DNA of 64,000 nucleotides from Rhyacichthys aspro (lineage: Eukaryota > Chordata > Actinopteri > Gobiiformes > Rhyacichthyidae): contig CM072158.1 of assembly GCA_036850595.1 (NCBI GenBank), positions 15,639,422-15,703,421 on the forward strand. Direction: 5' to 3'. Shown here piece after piece: positions 48,001-60,778 of the stretch. The notes under the pieces were generated by a model. It was not told the origin of the DNA. It did not search any database and worked only from the letters and a program-made list of their open reading frames with translations. The position numbers and the translations under genes are program-made. Each line of letters starts with the position of its first letter. Positions within the stretch are counted from its first letter, which is position 1.

Positions 48001-49689
48001 GTAAAAATGGATGTCAAGTGAAGGGATTCAGGACCAATTTCACATTTCCTACAAATGCCTGTGTCTTGTAAACATGTTAATCTACACCAAATCACCTTCA
48101 CGTCATACTGAAGATATTGGATAACGTCAAGATCTGCTAAATATCAGCCTTGACATGTGGGAAACCGTCAAATACATCTTTGGTCTTTGCTTTAGAAACA
48201 AAGTCAACAGTGGTTTTGTCAAACATCTTGTCCATAAGGTTTCAAAATGACTTATGGGACCTGTGGATGCGGGGAGACTCTTAAATCTGTCTTCCACTGC
48301 TGCACAGCTGATCTGATGTGATTTATATGTTTTTGGCAAAAGGCGACTGCTCTAGTCACGCTGCTGAAATATTCGCTTTGTGTTATCATTTATAGCTCCC
48401 TCCTGCCAGTCTGCTACCTATTGTGAGGTAAAATGAATGACAGCCAATAAAGGGTCAGTTCATCTAAATCACAGAAACACATACTTTTCCTTTTACCCAC
48501 AGTTCTTCACAGCCCGCTTTGACAGATTTTAAGATTTTGCCTTCAGAGACTTCAATCGCAATCCAAATAATATAGGAATGGAATTTTAGTCCTTATGGCC
48601 AAAGCTCTAGAAAGACTGGGACTTCTCCAGAAACAGTGCAGATGTTTTCATCAGTGTAATGTAAGCTTATGATTGCAGTTTGGGAACTATATGTGTACGA
48701 ATACTCAAAGAAATGTAACTCTGCTGTTTGATCAGATCAGTTCCATACAGTGCCCCAGAAAAACACTGTAAATCAGAACCAGAAAATATGATAAGTAAAT
48801 ATCCTTGTTATTGCACTTTTATTAAAAACTTAAACACAGATGTCTTCCAATTATCCACAATGCAAATGTTTTGTTTTGCTTTGAAATGTACAATGTGTTT
48901 CTTGTATTGTATCCTGGCCTTCTCCCAGTCCACTTCATGAAGCTTTTGGAATGACCCTACAAGTCTCAAAGGAGTTCCACATATGCTGAGCACTTGTTGG
49001 CACCTTGTCCTTTAATCTGCAGTCAATCAAATCATCACATTTATGTTCTTTTGTTTTATTTGAGTGGCATGTGGGAGTAACTTCTGCTTTTTACTGTCAT
49101 ATGGTGGACTCTGTATTCTCACTGTGTGGTGAGGCAATAAAGGCTATAAAATGAGGGTAAGAAGAGACAGGTGAAGTTTCTAACCTTAAAGGAACTGATG
49201 GTGACCTCAAATGCCTGATATGCACATTCAAAATCTGAATTATCTGAATTAACTGAATTAACCATCTAGTCAAAATGAAAGTTTTTTTTTTTACATACAT
49301 TGTGGGTTGTTGATATCTAGAAGGGGGGCTCACTGCTATTAAAATGGGTGCTTTCCTGTCATTCAGCTTATGTCACTCACACTACTTTAAAAGTCACACT
49401 TACTTCTGGCTATCTCTAGTCTGCCTGTAGCCTCAGACCCTTCACATCAAACACTGATTCCATCAAGGTGCAAACTTTATAACTTCTTGATTAGCATGCT
49501 ACTTGAGCTTCCATTCAAGCTGCACGTCGATGCTAACAATAAAACAGTGGTCTGGAGCTAGGAGCCTTGTTATCACTTGGTCATGGGACCAAACCCTGCA
49601 GCGACAGCCTTTCCAGCCCCCCACTATCCATGAAGTTGCAGAAAAGGAATAAAATGGGTGTGTTAAGGGTAAAGTATACTGGTTTGTTC

Positions 49690-49815
49690 AATCGGTTCAA
49701 CCAATCAACAGACACAGAATAAACTGCCTCTGGACGCAGTTGGATACAGACATACAACCAATCAGAGAAACAAGGCATTGCATAAAGCCGACCCCATTTT
49801 AGATAACCTATTACA
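49690..49815 (+). repeat. Dispersed 'AATAAACTGCCTCTGG' repeat, copy 3
   Basis: CAACAGACACAGAATAAACT, GCCTCTGGACGCAGTTGGAT, ACAACCAATCAGAGAAACAA and TAAAGCCGACCCCATTTTAG; closest in sequence to copy 2. Confidence 0.7.
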
Positions 49816-50705
49816 ATGGACCTGACAGCCTGTCTTTTCATGTCAGTCCACTTCTTGTATATTGTGAACTATAACAAAACATCACGCTCACTTCATTCTT
49901 ACATTCTCTCTTAAAGGACTTGGATTTATCCCTAATCTTTGTCTAATGTTACACCATTTGACAAGCATAAGCCTGGCTGTCTAAGAGGCTTTCCTTATGA
50001 TTAGGCATGGCTCGCTAAAAACCAACCAAAACATGACGGCGAAGTTCCAGTAGCTCTGATGGATGTGTTTTCGACTCCACTAGGCCTGAAACAGTGTACA
50101 TAAAACACAGAGCATTTGATTTGACCGAAAAACAGATGAAAAATGACATGACTCATGCCTAATAAGCTCTTGTATTTTTAAGTAACGTTTCAAAGTCTTT
50201 CAGTTTTATTTAACACACAGGCCTGAGATCACACAAGTCGCCCGCAAAAGACATCCTAACAGTCTGAGTCTTGTTATTTACTGTGCTGGCACCACACGGC
50301 AGGATCATGGGATACGACACGATGGAAAATTCCTGGTCTTGGTTTTCTGGTATTAATACACACCAAATATAATGTGTCAGATTCAATTTAGGCCTTCACA
50401 TGAAATATAAAAAGGGGAATAATACCAGTGGTGTGTCAGAATACAGAGCAGTGGGAAACACTCATAAAAGGGATTTTGCTTTCCCTGGCCGCCCCTACTT
50501 TGGCTGCTTCCATTGGGGTCACGGCTGCGAGCACAAGGCCGTGATTAAATGTGCATGTGTGGTAATTGGTGACAGCTTAAAGTGTGATTGACACAACGTT
50601 ATATACATTAAATCCACACCAGGAAATGTGCCTGTAAGTATTTGGTGTTTTGATTGGACAATGTTATAGTTCGACCCAAATGGAAAATAAACAATGGGTC
50701 TAATG
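49816..50705. other. Gene-free segment
   Basis: Unique-looking DNA; nothing recognised. Confidence 0.4.
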
Positions 50706-50835
50706 TCACTTAAAGGTGAGTTGGGTAGTTTTGGGCACTTCTGGGGACATCTGGTGGCAAGAGTGAAGATAGCAATTCCACATATCACAATGTTTCTTAA
50801 TAGCATGTGAGTTATGGTCCCCTGCAGTACAGAAA
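50706..50835 (+). repeat. Fish interspersed repeat fragment
   Basis: CACTTAAAGGTGAGTTGGGT then TTCTGGGGACATCTGGTGGC and ATGGTCCCCTGCAGTACAG. I recall this series of words from a common short fish DNA element; a single copy here. Confidence 0.4.
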
Positions 50836-51214
50836 CAGTGGTTTAATTGTGATTTTAACATCATTCTCAACTGATGGGTCAGGAGCCAAATGGAGGTGGT
50901 GGGAATGTCCCTAGGTTGCTGCAGCAAGAGTGAATAGAAAATAAATAAATTAATTGGAGTAATATTGAAAAATTTGGGAAAAAATGGAAAAAATGATACT
51001 TTCAATGTTAAACTATTATGTAAGATTTGTAAAAGATGTCAGATGTGCAGTCTTCTGTTGCAGAACTGCAATTAATTAAGACCTGTGTCGCTGGAACGCT
51101 GCCATTCACTTCAACAGGTAAACCACTGAGGTGCCCCTGAAATAGAGTTTTAAATACATGCTATAATAAGTGCCATAGATTTTGATGAAATTGTTTAATT
51201 AAATTCATTTGTGG

Positions 51215-51252
51215 TCCCAACTCAAGACTGGTTGAAGACCACTGTCCTACAC
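51215..51252 (+). mobile_element. hAT-like element 3' end
   Basis: GTGGTCCCAACTCAAGACTG then GTTGAAGACCACTG resembles the decayed 'GGTCC..GGTTGAGAACCACTG' terminus of vertebrate hAT elements. No matching left end found. Confidence 0.35.
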
Positions 51253-53584
51253 CTTTATGCAAGAATGTGTGATCAGAAAGAAACATGAGTGTTCTTCTTA
51301 GTTTGTTCACTCTGGGCATTTATAGGAACATAAAATAATGGAACTAAAATGGCTATTTTTCCATAACAGACAAATGCAAAGAGTGTTATGTTTATGTTTT
51401 ATACACCATTTTTTACTTTATAATCCATTAATACAACTATATACTTTATTTAACACAATGCATCTTTAATTTAACATGACTGCATGACTCACTTAGAACA
51501 TTGAATCACAGTGGATGCCTGAATACATCCTAAAAATGTAATTATTTGTTATTCTTGAGGTTCTGGCCTGATCCTAAGAACTGTAAAACTTACCAATATA
51601 TGGCCTTATTTACCCATATTTTCTTAGAAGAGTTTGATAAAGATTGATGTAATCTTAATCAGTAAAAACAAACAAGCAGACTAGTGATTTGAGATTAGAC
51701 TTGAGTATTGTACCTTGTCAAGTATTACTGGTAACTTTCGTCAGTCTTCCGAGAGGAGTCATGACGTTACTGTGACAAACCTTGTTAACTCTTGCCACAA
51801 GCAAGAAATTACTGAGAAATTATTATGCAGTAGTCTTCAGAATTTCAGGGTATCCCCCATCAGCAAACACGTGGTGACATACAGACAGAAACCTTAAACA
51901 GTCCCAGTCTCTGGCTATTATCATCATTATCATTCAGTAAAGGGCACCGATCCCTCTACAGTTTTGCCATATTCACAGACATCATTTGTTTACAAGTGGA
52001 GACTATCCAAAACATGGATATATGCACAGACAGGCTTCCAGAAAACAAATTAGTAAAATGGCAGAAGTTTCCTCTATCTTATATAACCTCTTGGAAATTA
52101 TGGAGTTAATTCAAATGTCTGCAAATGCTTGGATACACTGAATAGATGTGCTTCTGGTAGAAAAAAAAACATGGAACTAGAAAACATGTGACATACTACA
52201 CCTTAGGCAGTTACTTTCCTTTCAGACATTTAACCCTCACACTTTGTTAGGGGCAAAAGTGCTCTATTCAAGTTTTATGTTTTTCATAACTTGCAGTGGT
52301 TATTATTTTTGCTATGATATTTGCCAAAGGTGTGTATTTTTTAACCAATTTTGATATTACAGCTAAATATATAAATACAGATCCCAAGAGCAAACAAGAT
52401 TCATGCTACAAACAAAGGACACTTTCTTATTGTCTCCACGGCTGTGTCACTTTGGCCTAAAAAAACAACAAAACAATGACATCACCCAGAATGAGTTCGT
52501 AAAACATAATCAGAGAGACACTGATAAGGTTTACAAAGTCTGTTCCTTGGCGAGAGTGATGGCAACTTGAACAAGACACAACAAGCTTCCTCAGTGCGTT
52601 AAGCAGATCAGGGTCTGTTTCCTCTGAGGGTAAGATTAGTCTCCCTGGGAAATGAGCACAAGTAGGTATTAGCACAGTGACACGGCTCCTCTGCTCTGCC
52701 CCGGCCAGCACCAAACTCCGGCTAAACCCTCCATGGCCTCTGCAAAGCGGGCTGAAGGAAGTATGGAACTAGATAATTGAATTTGCCGCATTAGACTTTA
52801 TTATATTACATAAGTTGGACGGGGAAAGATCCAAATGACAGACAAGCCAATTGGACAGCGGTGCACTAGCCACATTAGATCGACTTTATGTACGATTGGA
52901 CATGGTAAATTATTGATGAAATGATGTCATGTCTGCTTCGTATTATGTAACAAGTATGAATAGCAGGACTTAAACTGAGACATGGAGCGACTCAAGTTTG
53001 ATGTGAGACGGACATAATGGCTGTTTTCGGAAGAATTCCCAGGACCTCTTATTACAAATTTGTCTAGGTTTGTGTAGGTATAGTCATCACATACAATACC
53101 TGTTCACAAGTATAACATACAAGTGGATTTAACAAGTCTACTTGCTCTCAAATGTTAAGATCAATGTGTCATGGCGGTAAATTACACTTGAAGAGCTGCA
53201 TTTTTTTTTTTTTTTCACTTGGATCCTGTCTCATCCAGTTTGGCAGGATTCGTTTCTTTAGTTCTGCTGCCAAAAAAATAATGATGTTGAGGAATGACCC
53301 TATGTGAAATGACATGGAAACATCTGAAACACATAAAACTTTACATTGTGTAACAGGTGTCTTAAGTATTATGGCTTTAATGTATGCACTTACTGGTCTC
53401 ACAGGTGCTTTGGGCACACCTTGGACAATGGCCAGTGGATTTTAGGGCTAATATTAAGACAAGCTGACAGATAACTATTTGTATTCATACATTGATTTAC
53501 TAGCAATTAAGATTCCCCATTACTTCCTCATAAACATGCATGTCCTTGGATCTGTTTGTGAAAGGAAGCCGTTGGAACATATGG
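51253..53584. other. Gene-free segment
   Basis: Contains a short fragment (52383-52440) of the 'AATAAACTGCCTCTGG' repeat family head. Otherwise AT-rich DNA without recognisable content. Confidence 0.4.
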
Positions 53585-53690
53585 CAGACATGCAGATTCC
53601 ACACTTTACAGCCTTGAGATAAAACCCTGACCTTCTATCTGTGAGGCAGAAGTGCTAACCACTCTGAGCTCGTGCATCCAACACCATTCA
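53585..53690 (-). repeat. Fish 'GTGGTTAGCACT..GCCTCACA' repeat, copy 2
   Basis: Plus strand GACATGCAGATTCCACACTT, then CCTGACCTTC, GTGAGGCAGAAGTGCTAACC and ACTCTGAGC. The reverse complement gives AGAGTGGTTAGCACTTCTGC and CTCACAGATAGAAGGTCAGG, the standard order of this family. Confidence 0.75.
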
Positions 53691-54081
53691 TTTGTCTTCT
53701 TCTTTTTGGAAAGATAAACCCCCAAAAGGGGTTTTTAAAATGTTGTTAATTTTTAACTGGTTGTACTCTGGCTCTCTGTTGTGGTACTTGAGAATCTCAT
53801 ATTTTTGCTACAACTTTTCTATAACACTTTACTATACCACTAAATATTTGGACTCTGTGCTGTGGGATTCAAAATGTGATTTCAAAGAAGCAGCACACCA
53901 AACAAAATTTCATGACATTTATATGGGTAGATAGGTATTTGTTCAAATGAAACGTAAAATGACATAGATCCGTATCGGTATAAAGGTGGTACTTGGAACG
54001 ACAAGGGGTGTGAGAACCACTGACTGAGAGAGGACATGTTTTTCAGTGGTGGTGGTGGGGAATGGTAACCTGACAAACCAG
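53691..54081. other. Gene-free segment
   Basis: No exon or element seen. Confidence 0.4.
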
Positions 54082-54400
54082 TTCCACCGTACCATCTGGA
54101 AGGGCTTACTGGGTTGAAAGCATTTGCAAAAGGGCAGGTACTTTAATTGAATAACTGGCTGGTGATTGGATTTGTCATCTGTGAGTAACCACAGTTTTAT
54201 CCCATCAGACCAACGGTATACTGGTATACTGCACTAGTCACAGTAAAACAGTCACTTCATCCTAAAACCTAAAACATGTCCGAACTGCCACATTATTAGT
54301 CAGATTATTGGCACAGATACTTTGCTTGGAGCAGTTTAAGATGTATTTGTAACTGTATAAATCTTGCAAGAATCCAGCTGCAGTGCAAGTGTTAGTGTTA
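54082..54400 (+). mobile_element. Non-autonomous DNA transposon, copy 2
   Basis: Same family as 45783-46245: ACCATCTGGAAGGG, GTTGAAAGCATTTGCAAAAG, GGTGATTGGAT and AAGAATCCAGCTGCAGTGCAA. CpGs kept in copy 1 have become TG/CA here (GCG to GCA in the shared AAAGC.TTTGC word), as expected for an older or more methylated copy. Confidence 0.6.
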
Positions 54401-55770
54401 ATTACCTTATTGATGTGCTGCAACTAATAAACTGCATACAAAATGGTGTATTATCAAAAAACACATGAAAATGTATTGTTTGTGGTCTCTAGTATTGCTG
54501 TAGTGCCCAAAATGTATCAAATACATCAGAAATTGTTTTTGGTGATGGTTAGGTCACCTCACCTGACAACATTATACCATAGTTTGGCTGGACACTCATT
54601 GGTTGTTTCAAAAATCAAATCAAATCACTGCAACTAATGTATTTCTATGTACTTTGACAGCTTTAACTGCAGTAAACAAAAAAACCAAAACAAAAAAAAC
54701 AGTACATGAAACTGATTGATTGTAAAATGTCAGGTCAATTGCAACTCAAACTAAAAGTGTGACTATTTATACTCATTTTATTTAATATTGTTGATAAATG
54801 GCCACAGTGGTTTATTTAACCTGGATGTTTAGTTGAATTTTGCATTTCAATTTCATGCACATCCCCTTTGCTCATATGGATGCATACACTGATGTACACA
54901 TGAGTTATTTCTGCTCTGTCAAACACAGCTGAGTTGTCTCGTGCCTGCAGAGCAAACACATGGATACGTGCAGTCTGTGTTCTGACACTCCATATAGGGG
55001 AACTACAAACATACGCAGTGTATTTTTAGTTTGGCACAGTTTCACGCCGTGTGGAAGTTGGGTAGTTATCACTGGTGGAGCACAAGCTGGCCATGCACAG
55101 TCTTTAAAAGAGCTGCTCTTCACTGGTGTGTGACAAAAAATGACTGAGTAGAGCTGCTGTAAAAATGATCAAGGGCCCTTATGTTGCTGTATACTGTGGA
55201 CACATTCACACCATGTGGTCTGCCTTAAGCTAACCTAGTTTAGCTGATTCAAAATTCTCTTCTACCTGAAACTCTTCAGCACATCGCTTTGGGAAGAAAA
55301 CCAAATACATAATGTAAAAGAAGTGTCATGGAGTGAACACAGAGTTAAAGTTCTTTGAAATATAGTCAAGGCTATTCAAAACTTCAACAAATGCTGAAGA
55401 AGGACCACAAGCCATAATGTACAAGTCAACTGCAGGTGACGGATTCCAGCCCTTGTTCTTTTCAAAGAGCAACATTTCTTTTTTTGGTCTTTATTGTTGC
55501 AGCGCTGCCACTTTTACAAAAGGCTTGGTTTGCCTTGTTTCCACAAAGCAATACAGTTCAGCTTCGTACAACATGGTTTGGAACACAAGATCGTGGCTTA
55601 AATATCCACAGTGGAGATACAAGGCTCAGCTTCTGTATACAGAGAGACTAGGTCTGGCTCAACAGGCTAAATGAATGCAGAGTTTTTCATTAGAAAGCAA
55701 GGGCCGTGAGATTTGACTCTATCCAAAACTTGCTAACTTTTGACTGACTGACTAATAGTCCATTGCCCTA
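54401..55770. other. Gene-free segment
   Basis: AT-rich DNA; nothing recognisable on either strand. Confidence 0.4.
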
Positions 55771-56574
55771 CAGTGCAGTGATAGAGTACTTAATTCCTCT
55801 CCTTAAGTAAAAGTACAGATAAAGAGCCAGAAATGTACTCAAGTGAAAGTATCCCATTATAATTATTACTTAAGTGAAAGTAATAAAGATTTTTCACTCA
55901 GCTTTGACAACTAATAAATATAAAATAGATTTGCTATATTAATAAAAAGGTTGGTTAGATAATAATCATAAAGAAGGATTAGAAACGTATTAATATCAGT
56001 GTCATATGAGGACTGTATACTTGTAGCTCAACAGAACATGAGTGAAAATATTGTTCCTTAATTAGTCTGATCCATGTATAACTTTTGTGTACAAGAACAG
56101 TTTTTGATAAGATCCTCAGCCGCAGTGTTTAATATTGCTTTCATTGCAGTGTGTTAAGATGCATCTTCTGGTGAAAAGCTGTGTACACCCCCCACTGAAC
56201 TAAGCTTTGGCAAATTCAGAGCATCCTTTATGACTTAGTTGACTGAATTTCTTTAAAATCATGAAGCTAATCATTATGTTGAAGTTCAGCTGTATGTGTC
56301 TGTTTAATAGTTTGACAGATCACAGAGAGATGTTGCGTTTAAATGTGCTTCTTAAAACTCAGCGCTATAGGTTCAGGTAAATATTTTTGCACCACTTTAA
56401 CATTTAATTTAGGGTAGGAATTTATAAATGCAGTTTTTCTTGTACTTTTAAAGCCAATGTAAAAATGTAGTGAAGTAGAAAGTATGGATATTTGTTCTAA
56501 AATGTAGTGGAGTAAAAGTGCAGATACTTATTTATGCAGATAGAGTATTTTTACATTGTTACATGCCACCACTG
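55771..56574. mobile_element. hAT-like non-autonomous element, about 800 bp
   Basis: The right end, in reverse complement, reads CAGTGGTGGCATGTAACAAT then GTAAAAATACTCTATC, matching the common fish element beginning CAGTGGTGGAA(A/G)GTAAC..AAGTA. The left end CAGTGCAGTGATAGAGTACT with AAGTAAAAGTACAGATA is a degraded partner. Just inside the right end AATGTAGTGGAGTAAAAGTG (56501-56520) is the hallmark subterminal sequence. No target duplication can be made out and the interior has no open frame. Confidence 0.75.
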
Positions 56575-56610
56575 CTACGACTGTAATGACAAAATCCAAC
56601 CCGGACGCAG

Positions 56611-56760
56611 TTGTAGCCAATGCTGGAATAGACCCTTCTGAGTAGGATTTTCTGCCGCCATTGACTCAATGTTGACCAGCTGTGTAGACGAACAGCCAAT
56701 ATGAGCGCTCCTTTCTCCACTTTAAAATGCTTCATAAAAAAGCATTAGAGCTTGTTTTTC
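56611..56760 (+). repeat. Dispersed repeat, copy 1 (pair with 59131-59275)
   Basis: TTGTAGCCAATGCTGGAATA, GATTTTCTGCCGCCATTGAC and TCAATGTTGACCAGCTGTGT then AGACGAACAGCCAA. The same series occurs at 59131-59275. I recall this from a common fish DNA element that ends in AAAAAAGCATTA. Confidence 0.7.
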
Positions 56761-57163
56761 ACTTTGTAAAACTTTGCTCTTTTTCTTGTGATTCCCGTTT
56801 TGTCCAAGAGAGGATTTTACTTGTGTCAACAGAAACTAAAGGCCTACTGTACTCATCTGAACCCTGATCCTTTTTGTCGATATATCTAGGCCTCGCAGCA
56901 CGTGTCACTGTACTGCTCCCATTCTGAAGGAAATGCATAAAGAAGGTGAAATAGGCAGCTTGCAAAGAACCACAGAGTTTGTTCACAGGCAGCCTACAGA
57001 AAAGATTCCACATCAGCGACCATATGTAATTAACTGTTTTAGGTAGGTAGCAATAAAACTGGATTTGTCCTGTTTCTTGAATTCCTCCATCCCGCCCCTG
57101 GGACTGAATCACGCGGGCTCGACCCGAGGGGTTGCCAATTTGTGTTTGTGTCTTTGTGTCCAG
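56761..57163. other. Gene-free segment before candidate exon
   Basis: No recognised content. The last 25 bases are T-rich with TTGTGTCCAG, acting as a possible splice acceptor for the candidate exon. Confidence 0.35.
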
Positions 57164-57289
57164 CTCCAGGGCGGCCCGGCGGTTTGGGTGAGGACAACGA
57201 GAGGAGGTCGATGTTGCGGGGGTGTGAGGTGGATGTGGACGAGCGACAGGACAAAGAGACGATGTTTCCCGACCATAAACACAGCTGAG
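57164..57289 (+). other. Candidate 126-bp exon, product unknown
   Basis: A GC-rich block is preceded by TGTGTTTGTGTCTTTGTGTC-CAG, an acceptor-like run, and followed by a GAG|GTGAGG donor. Its length is a multiple of three and the phase-0 frame is open throughout, but the 42 residues (rich in Arg, Trp, Cys, Thr) match nothing I know. A second frame containing G-E-D-N-E-R-R-S-M-L-R-G is also open until a TGA just before the donor. It may be a non-coding transcript exon or a chance arrangement in a GC-rich islet. Confidence 0.2.
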
Positions 57290-59130
57290 GTGAGGAGTTC
57301 ATGCCAAGGGAAGGACGTGTGTATAATTTACAGCTGAAAGAGTATAGAAATATATGACAATGCTGCTCTGGCCACAGACGACTGAGGTAAACAAAGGGCT
57401 TGTTGTTTTGCAGAGGTATTAAGATCGCACACATTCCTTATGATAAGATATGATGAAAGTACTTATTCTTTACTTCTAAGTGTCTCCAGTTCGTTACACA
57501 TCATAGGCCTCTCCTCCCTCCTTTTGTGTGACATTTACAGTTTGAAACTCACCACCTTTGGAGATGTTTTACTGACACAAAAGCAACAGAGAGAAGGTTT
57601 TAGCCTTCTTTCTCTCGTCGTGTCTCTATTTAAAGCACAAAATGTATTTGAAGCAGACTTTTTGAAACATGGTTTGTCAATAGTTTATATAAATGGGAGA
57701 GTAAATCTGTGTATGGCAAAAAGAGAGGCTGCAGTAAACATTAAACTGTTTCTGGTTTATTCCCAGCTTTCTAAACATTAAATTCATAGAGCTGTGCCAA
57801 TTCCTTTAATTTCCTAAGCACATACTCTGCTTGTATTTAAAGTAGTGTAGTTGATAAATAAAACATTGAAATCCATGAAGTGAGAGCCGAACGTCGGACA
57901 CTGTTTAAAACCGGAAAAAGCTGTTGCTATTAAATGCTGGCTTTGTTGTTGTGTCTCGTTTTCATTCAGTTAAAGGGTGTTTATATTATGTAGCTACACA
58001 AAGGCTGGGACGCCAAGCCGAGGCGTCCCCAAAGTGGGACAGTACGGTACACTTTTTGGAGAACCCTTGTGGTAATGGAAATGTGCCAGAACCAAGTTGC
58101 ACTGTAATGCTCCAATGCAAACAAGGACTGTGAAGGATATGCTGAACTATCATCAATTAAAATCCTTGATAATAAAGGTTAGATGATGTCTTTAGGTATT
58201 GTATTTCATGGTTACAAAACACTATTAGTATGATTAAACAGTTAAAAAAAAAAAACAGATAATTTCTCTGTAATTCGTGTGATATGACAATGGCAGTGGG
58301 CAATAGTAATAGAATGTTCTGAATGCACTGAAGACACATTTGGAGGAGGCCTGGATCTTCATGTACATAATCAGAGATGTGTTTTTTTTCGAGCGATAAA
58401 TTATATTAACGTGATATTTATCAATTGGCAAATGTTAGTGAGGCAACCAGACGAATTGTTGGAGAAAATTCAAGCTTACTTTTAACACTTATACTTATTC
58501 TGCAAAAACGTTAACCCACTTTACTCACTTCTCCTTCTAATCCTGCCTCGTGCTATTTTTTCAGTGGCAAGTTATCGCCCAAAAGTTTCGTTTCACAGCC
58601 TGTCATTGTGCTCTAGGCCAGGCCTTTCTCGCTGCCGTCCTGCAATACCAAATAAAGTCACCCAATTTCTGCTCGCTGATGTCATCTGCACCATTTCAAT
58701 GATTGCCCTGTAATCAGCTGCGTTGTGCTCTGTGATTCGCGCGGCCGGTCTCATCTGGCCTCTGTGACCTTCTGTGGGCCTGGTGGCACAGAAAGTAAGG
58801 ATTTATAGTTCCCAGAAATGTAGCATGAATTAAAACTTTCCCTAAAAAGCCTTTTCTTGAAAACTTTAATAAAGATTTCATACATTTGCAAGAAGAAAAA
58901 GAATATTTGCCATCTACTAAGAATGACTCAATTTGTCCTTGCATGGAATGCTTTGTGTCTATTATGGGCTACTGTAGCTAACATAGAAGATGCTGGACCG
59001 TGGAAATTTCTACCAGAATACACTGACAGATGTATTTAATATCTTCACAAAAATACAGATGTGTAGATTTGGTGGTTCTCACATCATTTAATAAAAGTAT
59101 TGTGACTAAAGCCATGGATACTTGATGCTG
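57290..59130. other. Gene-free segment
   Basis: Contains a 113-codon frame at 57440-57781 with no recognisable domain and low-complexity A/T runs near 58.24 kb. No RNA gene or element identified. Confidence 0.4.
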
Positions 59131-59275
59131 TTGTAGTCAGTGCTGGAATAGACTCAAATGTCAAGACTAAAATCTGTAAAAGATTTTCTACTGCAATTGA
59201 TTCAGTGTTGACCAGCTGTGTGGACCAACAGCCAACCAGCTTTTCAATTTTTCTTAAATACAAGAAAAAATAGCA
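59131..59275 (+). repeat. Dispersed repeat, copy 2 (pair with 56611-56760)
   Basis: TTGTAGTCAGTGCTGGAATA, GATTTTCTACTGCAATTGAT and TCAGTGTTGACCAGCTGTGT then GGACCAACAGCCAA. More CpG-decayed than copy 1. Confidence 0.7.
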
Positions 59276-59948
59276 TAATGCACAACTTGACAAATGATTT
59301 TTTTTTAATAGTCGCATCATTTTTCAAAAGTTTAAAAGACACATTTGCTTTTTTTTTTTTTTTTTCAATCCAGGGGCCAATGTTTTTCACTACTTTTCAT
59401 GATACATTGTGTGAAACACTGCCTTTTGGCAATAGACTGTTGAACAAACAACATACAACGGCAAAATGAGTCACAAATTGGCTCTTGATTATCTTTTTGT
59501 TCTGTATTTCCTTTAAGGCAATGGGGCATGGCGAGCTTTTGTCCTGATGTTGTTATGGATTCATGAGCAGATGTAGCATTTTCCGGCCATCCATCCATCT
59601 TTCTTCACTTCTGCGGGTCTGGATGCCTGAATTTTCCTCTCTTCAGACACTTTCTTGCCAACAAAAAACAATTGGAAGGGCATCTCTGCAGTGTAGTAAT
59701 GGTAATCAATATCAGAGGGTAAATTGCACAGGGGCAAACCATATTGAAATTGCTTTAAATGTATAATAGCCAAACTTAAATGTATGTATCAATGAGAATA
59801 TTTTCATTTAAAATATTGATAATATCTGTCATTTATTTCAGGCTTGAAGTCATCCACCAACCCTCCTTTGATGCAGTCCCTGTTTGTGAGTGGCTTCACA
59901 CACACATGCATCTAAAACCACTGCCTAAATCCTACACACATTTAATGC

Positions 59949-59978
59949 ATTTAAATAAGCAGCTTGGCTTATTTAAAT
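59949..59978. repeat. AT-rich hairpin, 12-bp perfect arms
   Basis: ATTTAAATAAGC and GCTTATTTAAAT around the loop AGCTTG. Low complexity makes chance formation more likely than for the intron hairpins. Confidence 0.6.
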
Positions 59979-60765
59979 TGAAGCCTTGGTTGGGTAATGG
60001 GCTCGAGTGGTTCCTGAGTCAGGAGCTGCTGCAGTTGCTGAAATGGGTTCGTATTGAATAGTACATTGTGTTAAGAGATTGGACCATCTTGAGACAGAAT
60101 TACTATAATCACCTGCTATTACTCTCTCAAGTATATCCACAGGGGTGCCCAAATAAAGCGTAATACGGCTTGCCACAACACATTCTGCACCCTGTCATTA
60201 GGAGCCACAGTGTAGTCTGTTTAGCATCTCGGAGCTGTCCTGATAAAAAGACTGTTAATGGAAATAGCGGCTGCTCACACAGAAAGAGAAACTGGGCTGA
60301 AGGTTATAAAATGCAGAGTGTGTGGCTTGTGGGGAGCTGTCACCGACATCGAGTGACCCCCGAAAGGTCAGGAGCCTGTGCCGGACCCAGATGTCTGGCC
60401 CGTCGCTGACCCCAGACCAGCCCTGTCACTCCGCTGCACGTCAACTGTCCCACTGAGCGAGACGTGATGAGCGGGACGACAAAATACACAAATCTATATT
60501 GAAAGCTCAGAGCACAAGAGCAGTCCATTGCAAATAGTGGATGCTGTAGTAATTGCATACATAATATTCTGGAGAATTTTTATAGTTAAATGTTACATAG
60601 TAATAAATTAAAATTGAGGTGATAAAACGGATGATGAAAATGGAAAAAAATCCTGAAATGCTAACAGCCAGTGTCCACATGTGGCTACTTCATGTTGAGG
60701 GGTCAGACGCCAAAAGGTCAGGAGCCAGGGTCAGTCTCCTTGTGTGGGGCCGAATAGTAAGTTTA

Positions 60766-60778
60766 AGGTCAGAGGTCA
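60766..60778 (+). promoter_or_regulatory. Perfect DR1 nuclear-receptor site
   Basis: AGGTCA-G-AGGTCA within TTTAAGGTCAGAGGTCATGG. Second perfect DR1 of the window. The nearby AAAGGTCAGGAGCC repeats add further half-sites. Confidence 0.5.

Noticed and set aside
57039..57434. 131-codon minus-strand frame with a Pro/Gly stretch
   Set aside because: The Pro-Gly part arises from the complement of a GC-rich islet; no collagen-like periodicity or conserved domain.
57440..57781. 113-codon frame
   Set aside because: Hydrophobic and Ser-rich without motif, signal or splice context; length is within chance expectation for AT-rich DNA of this size.
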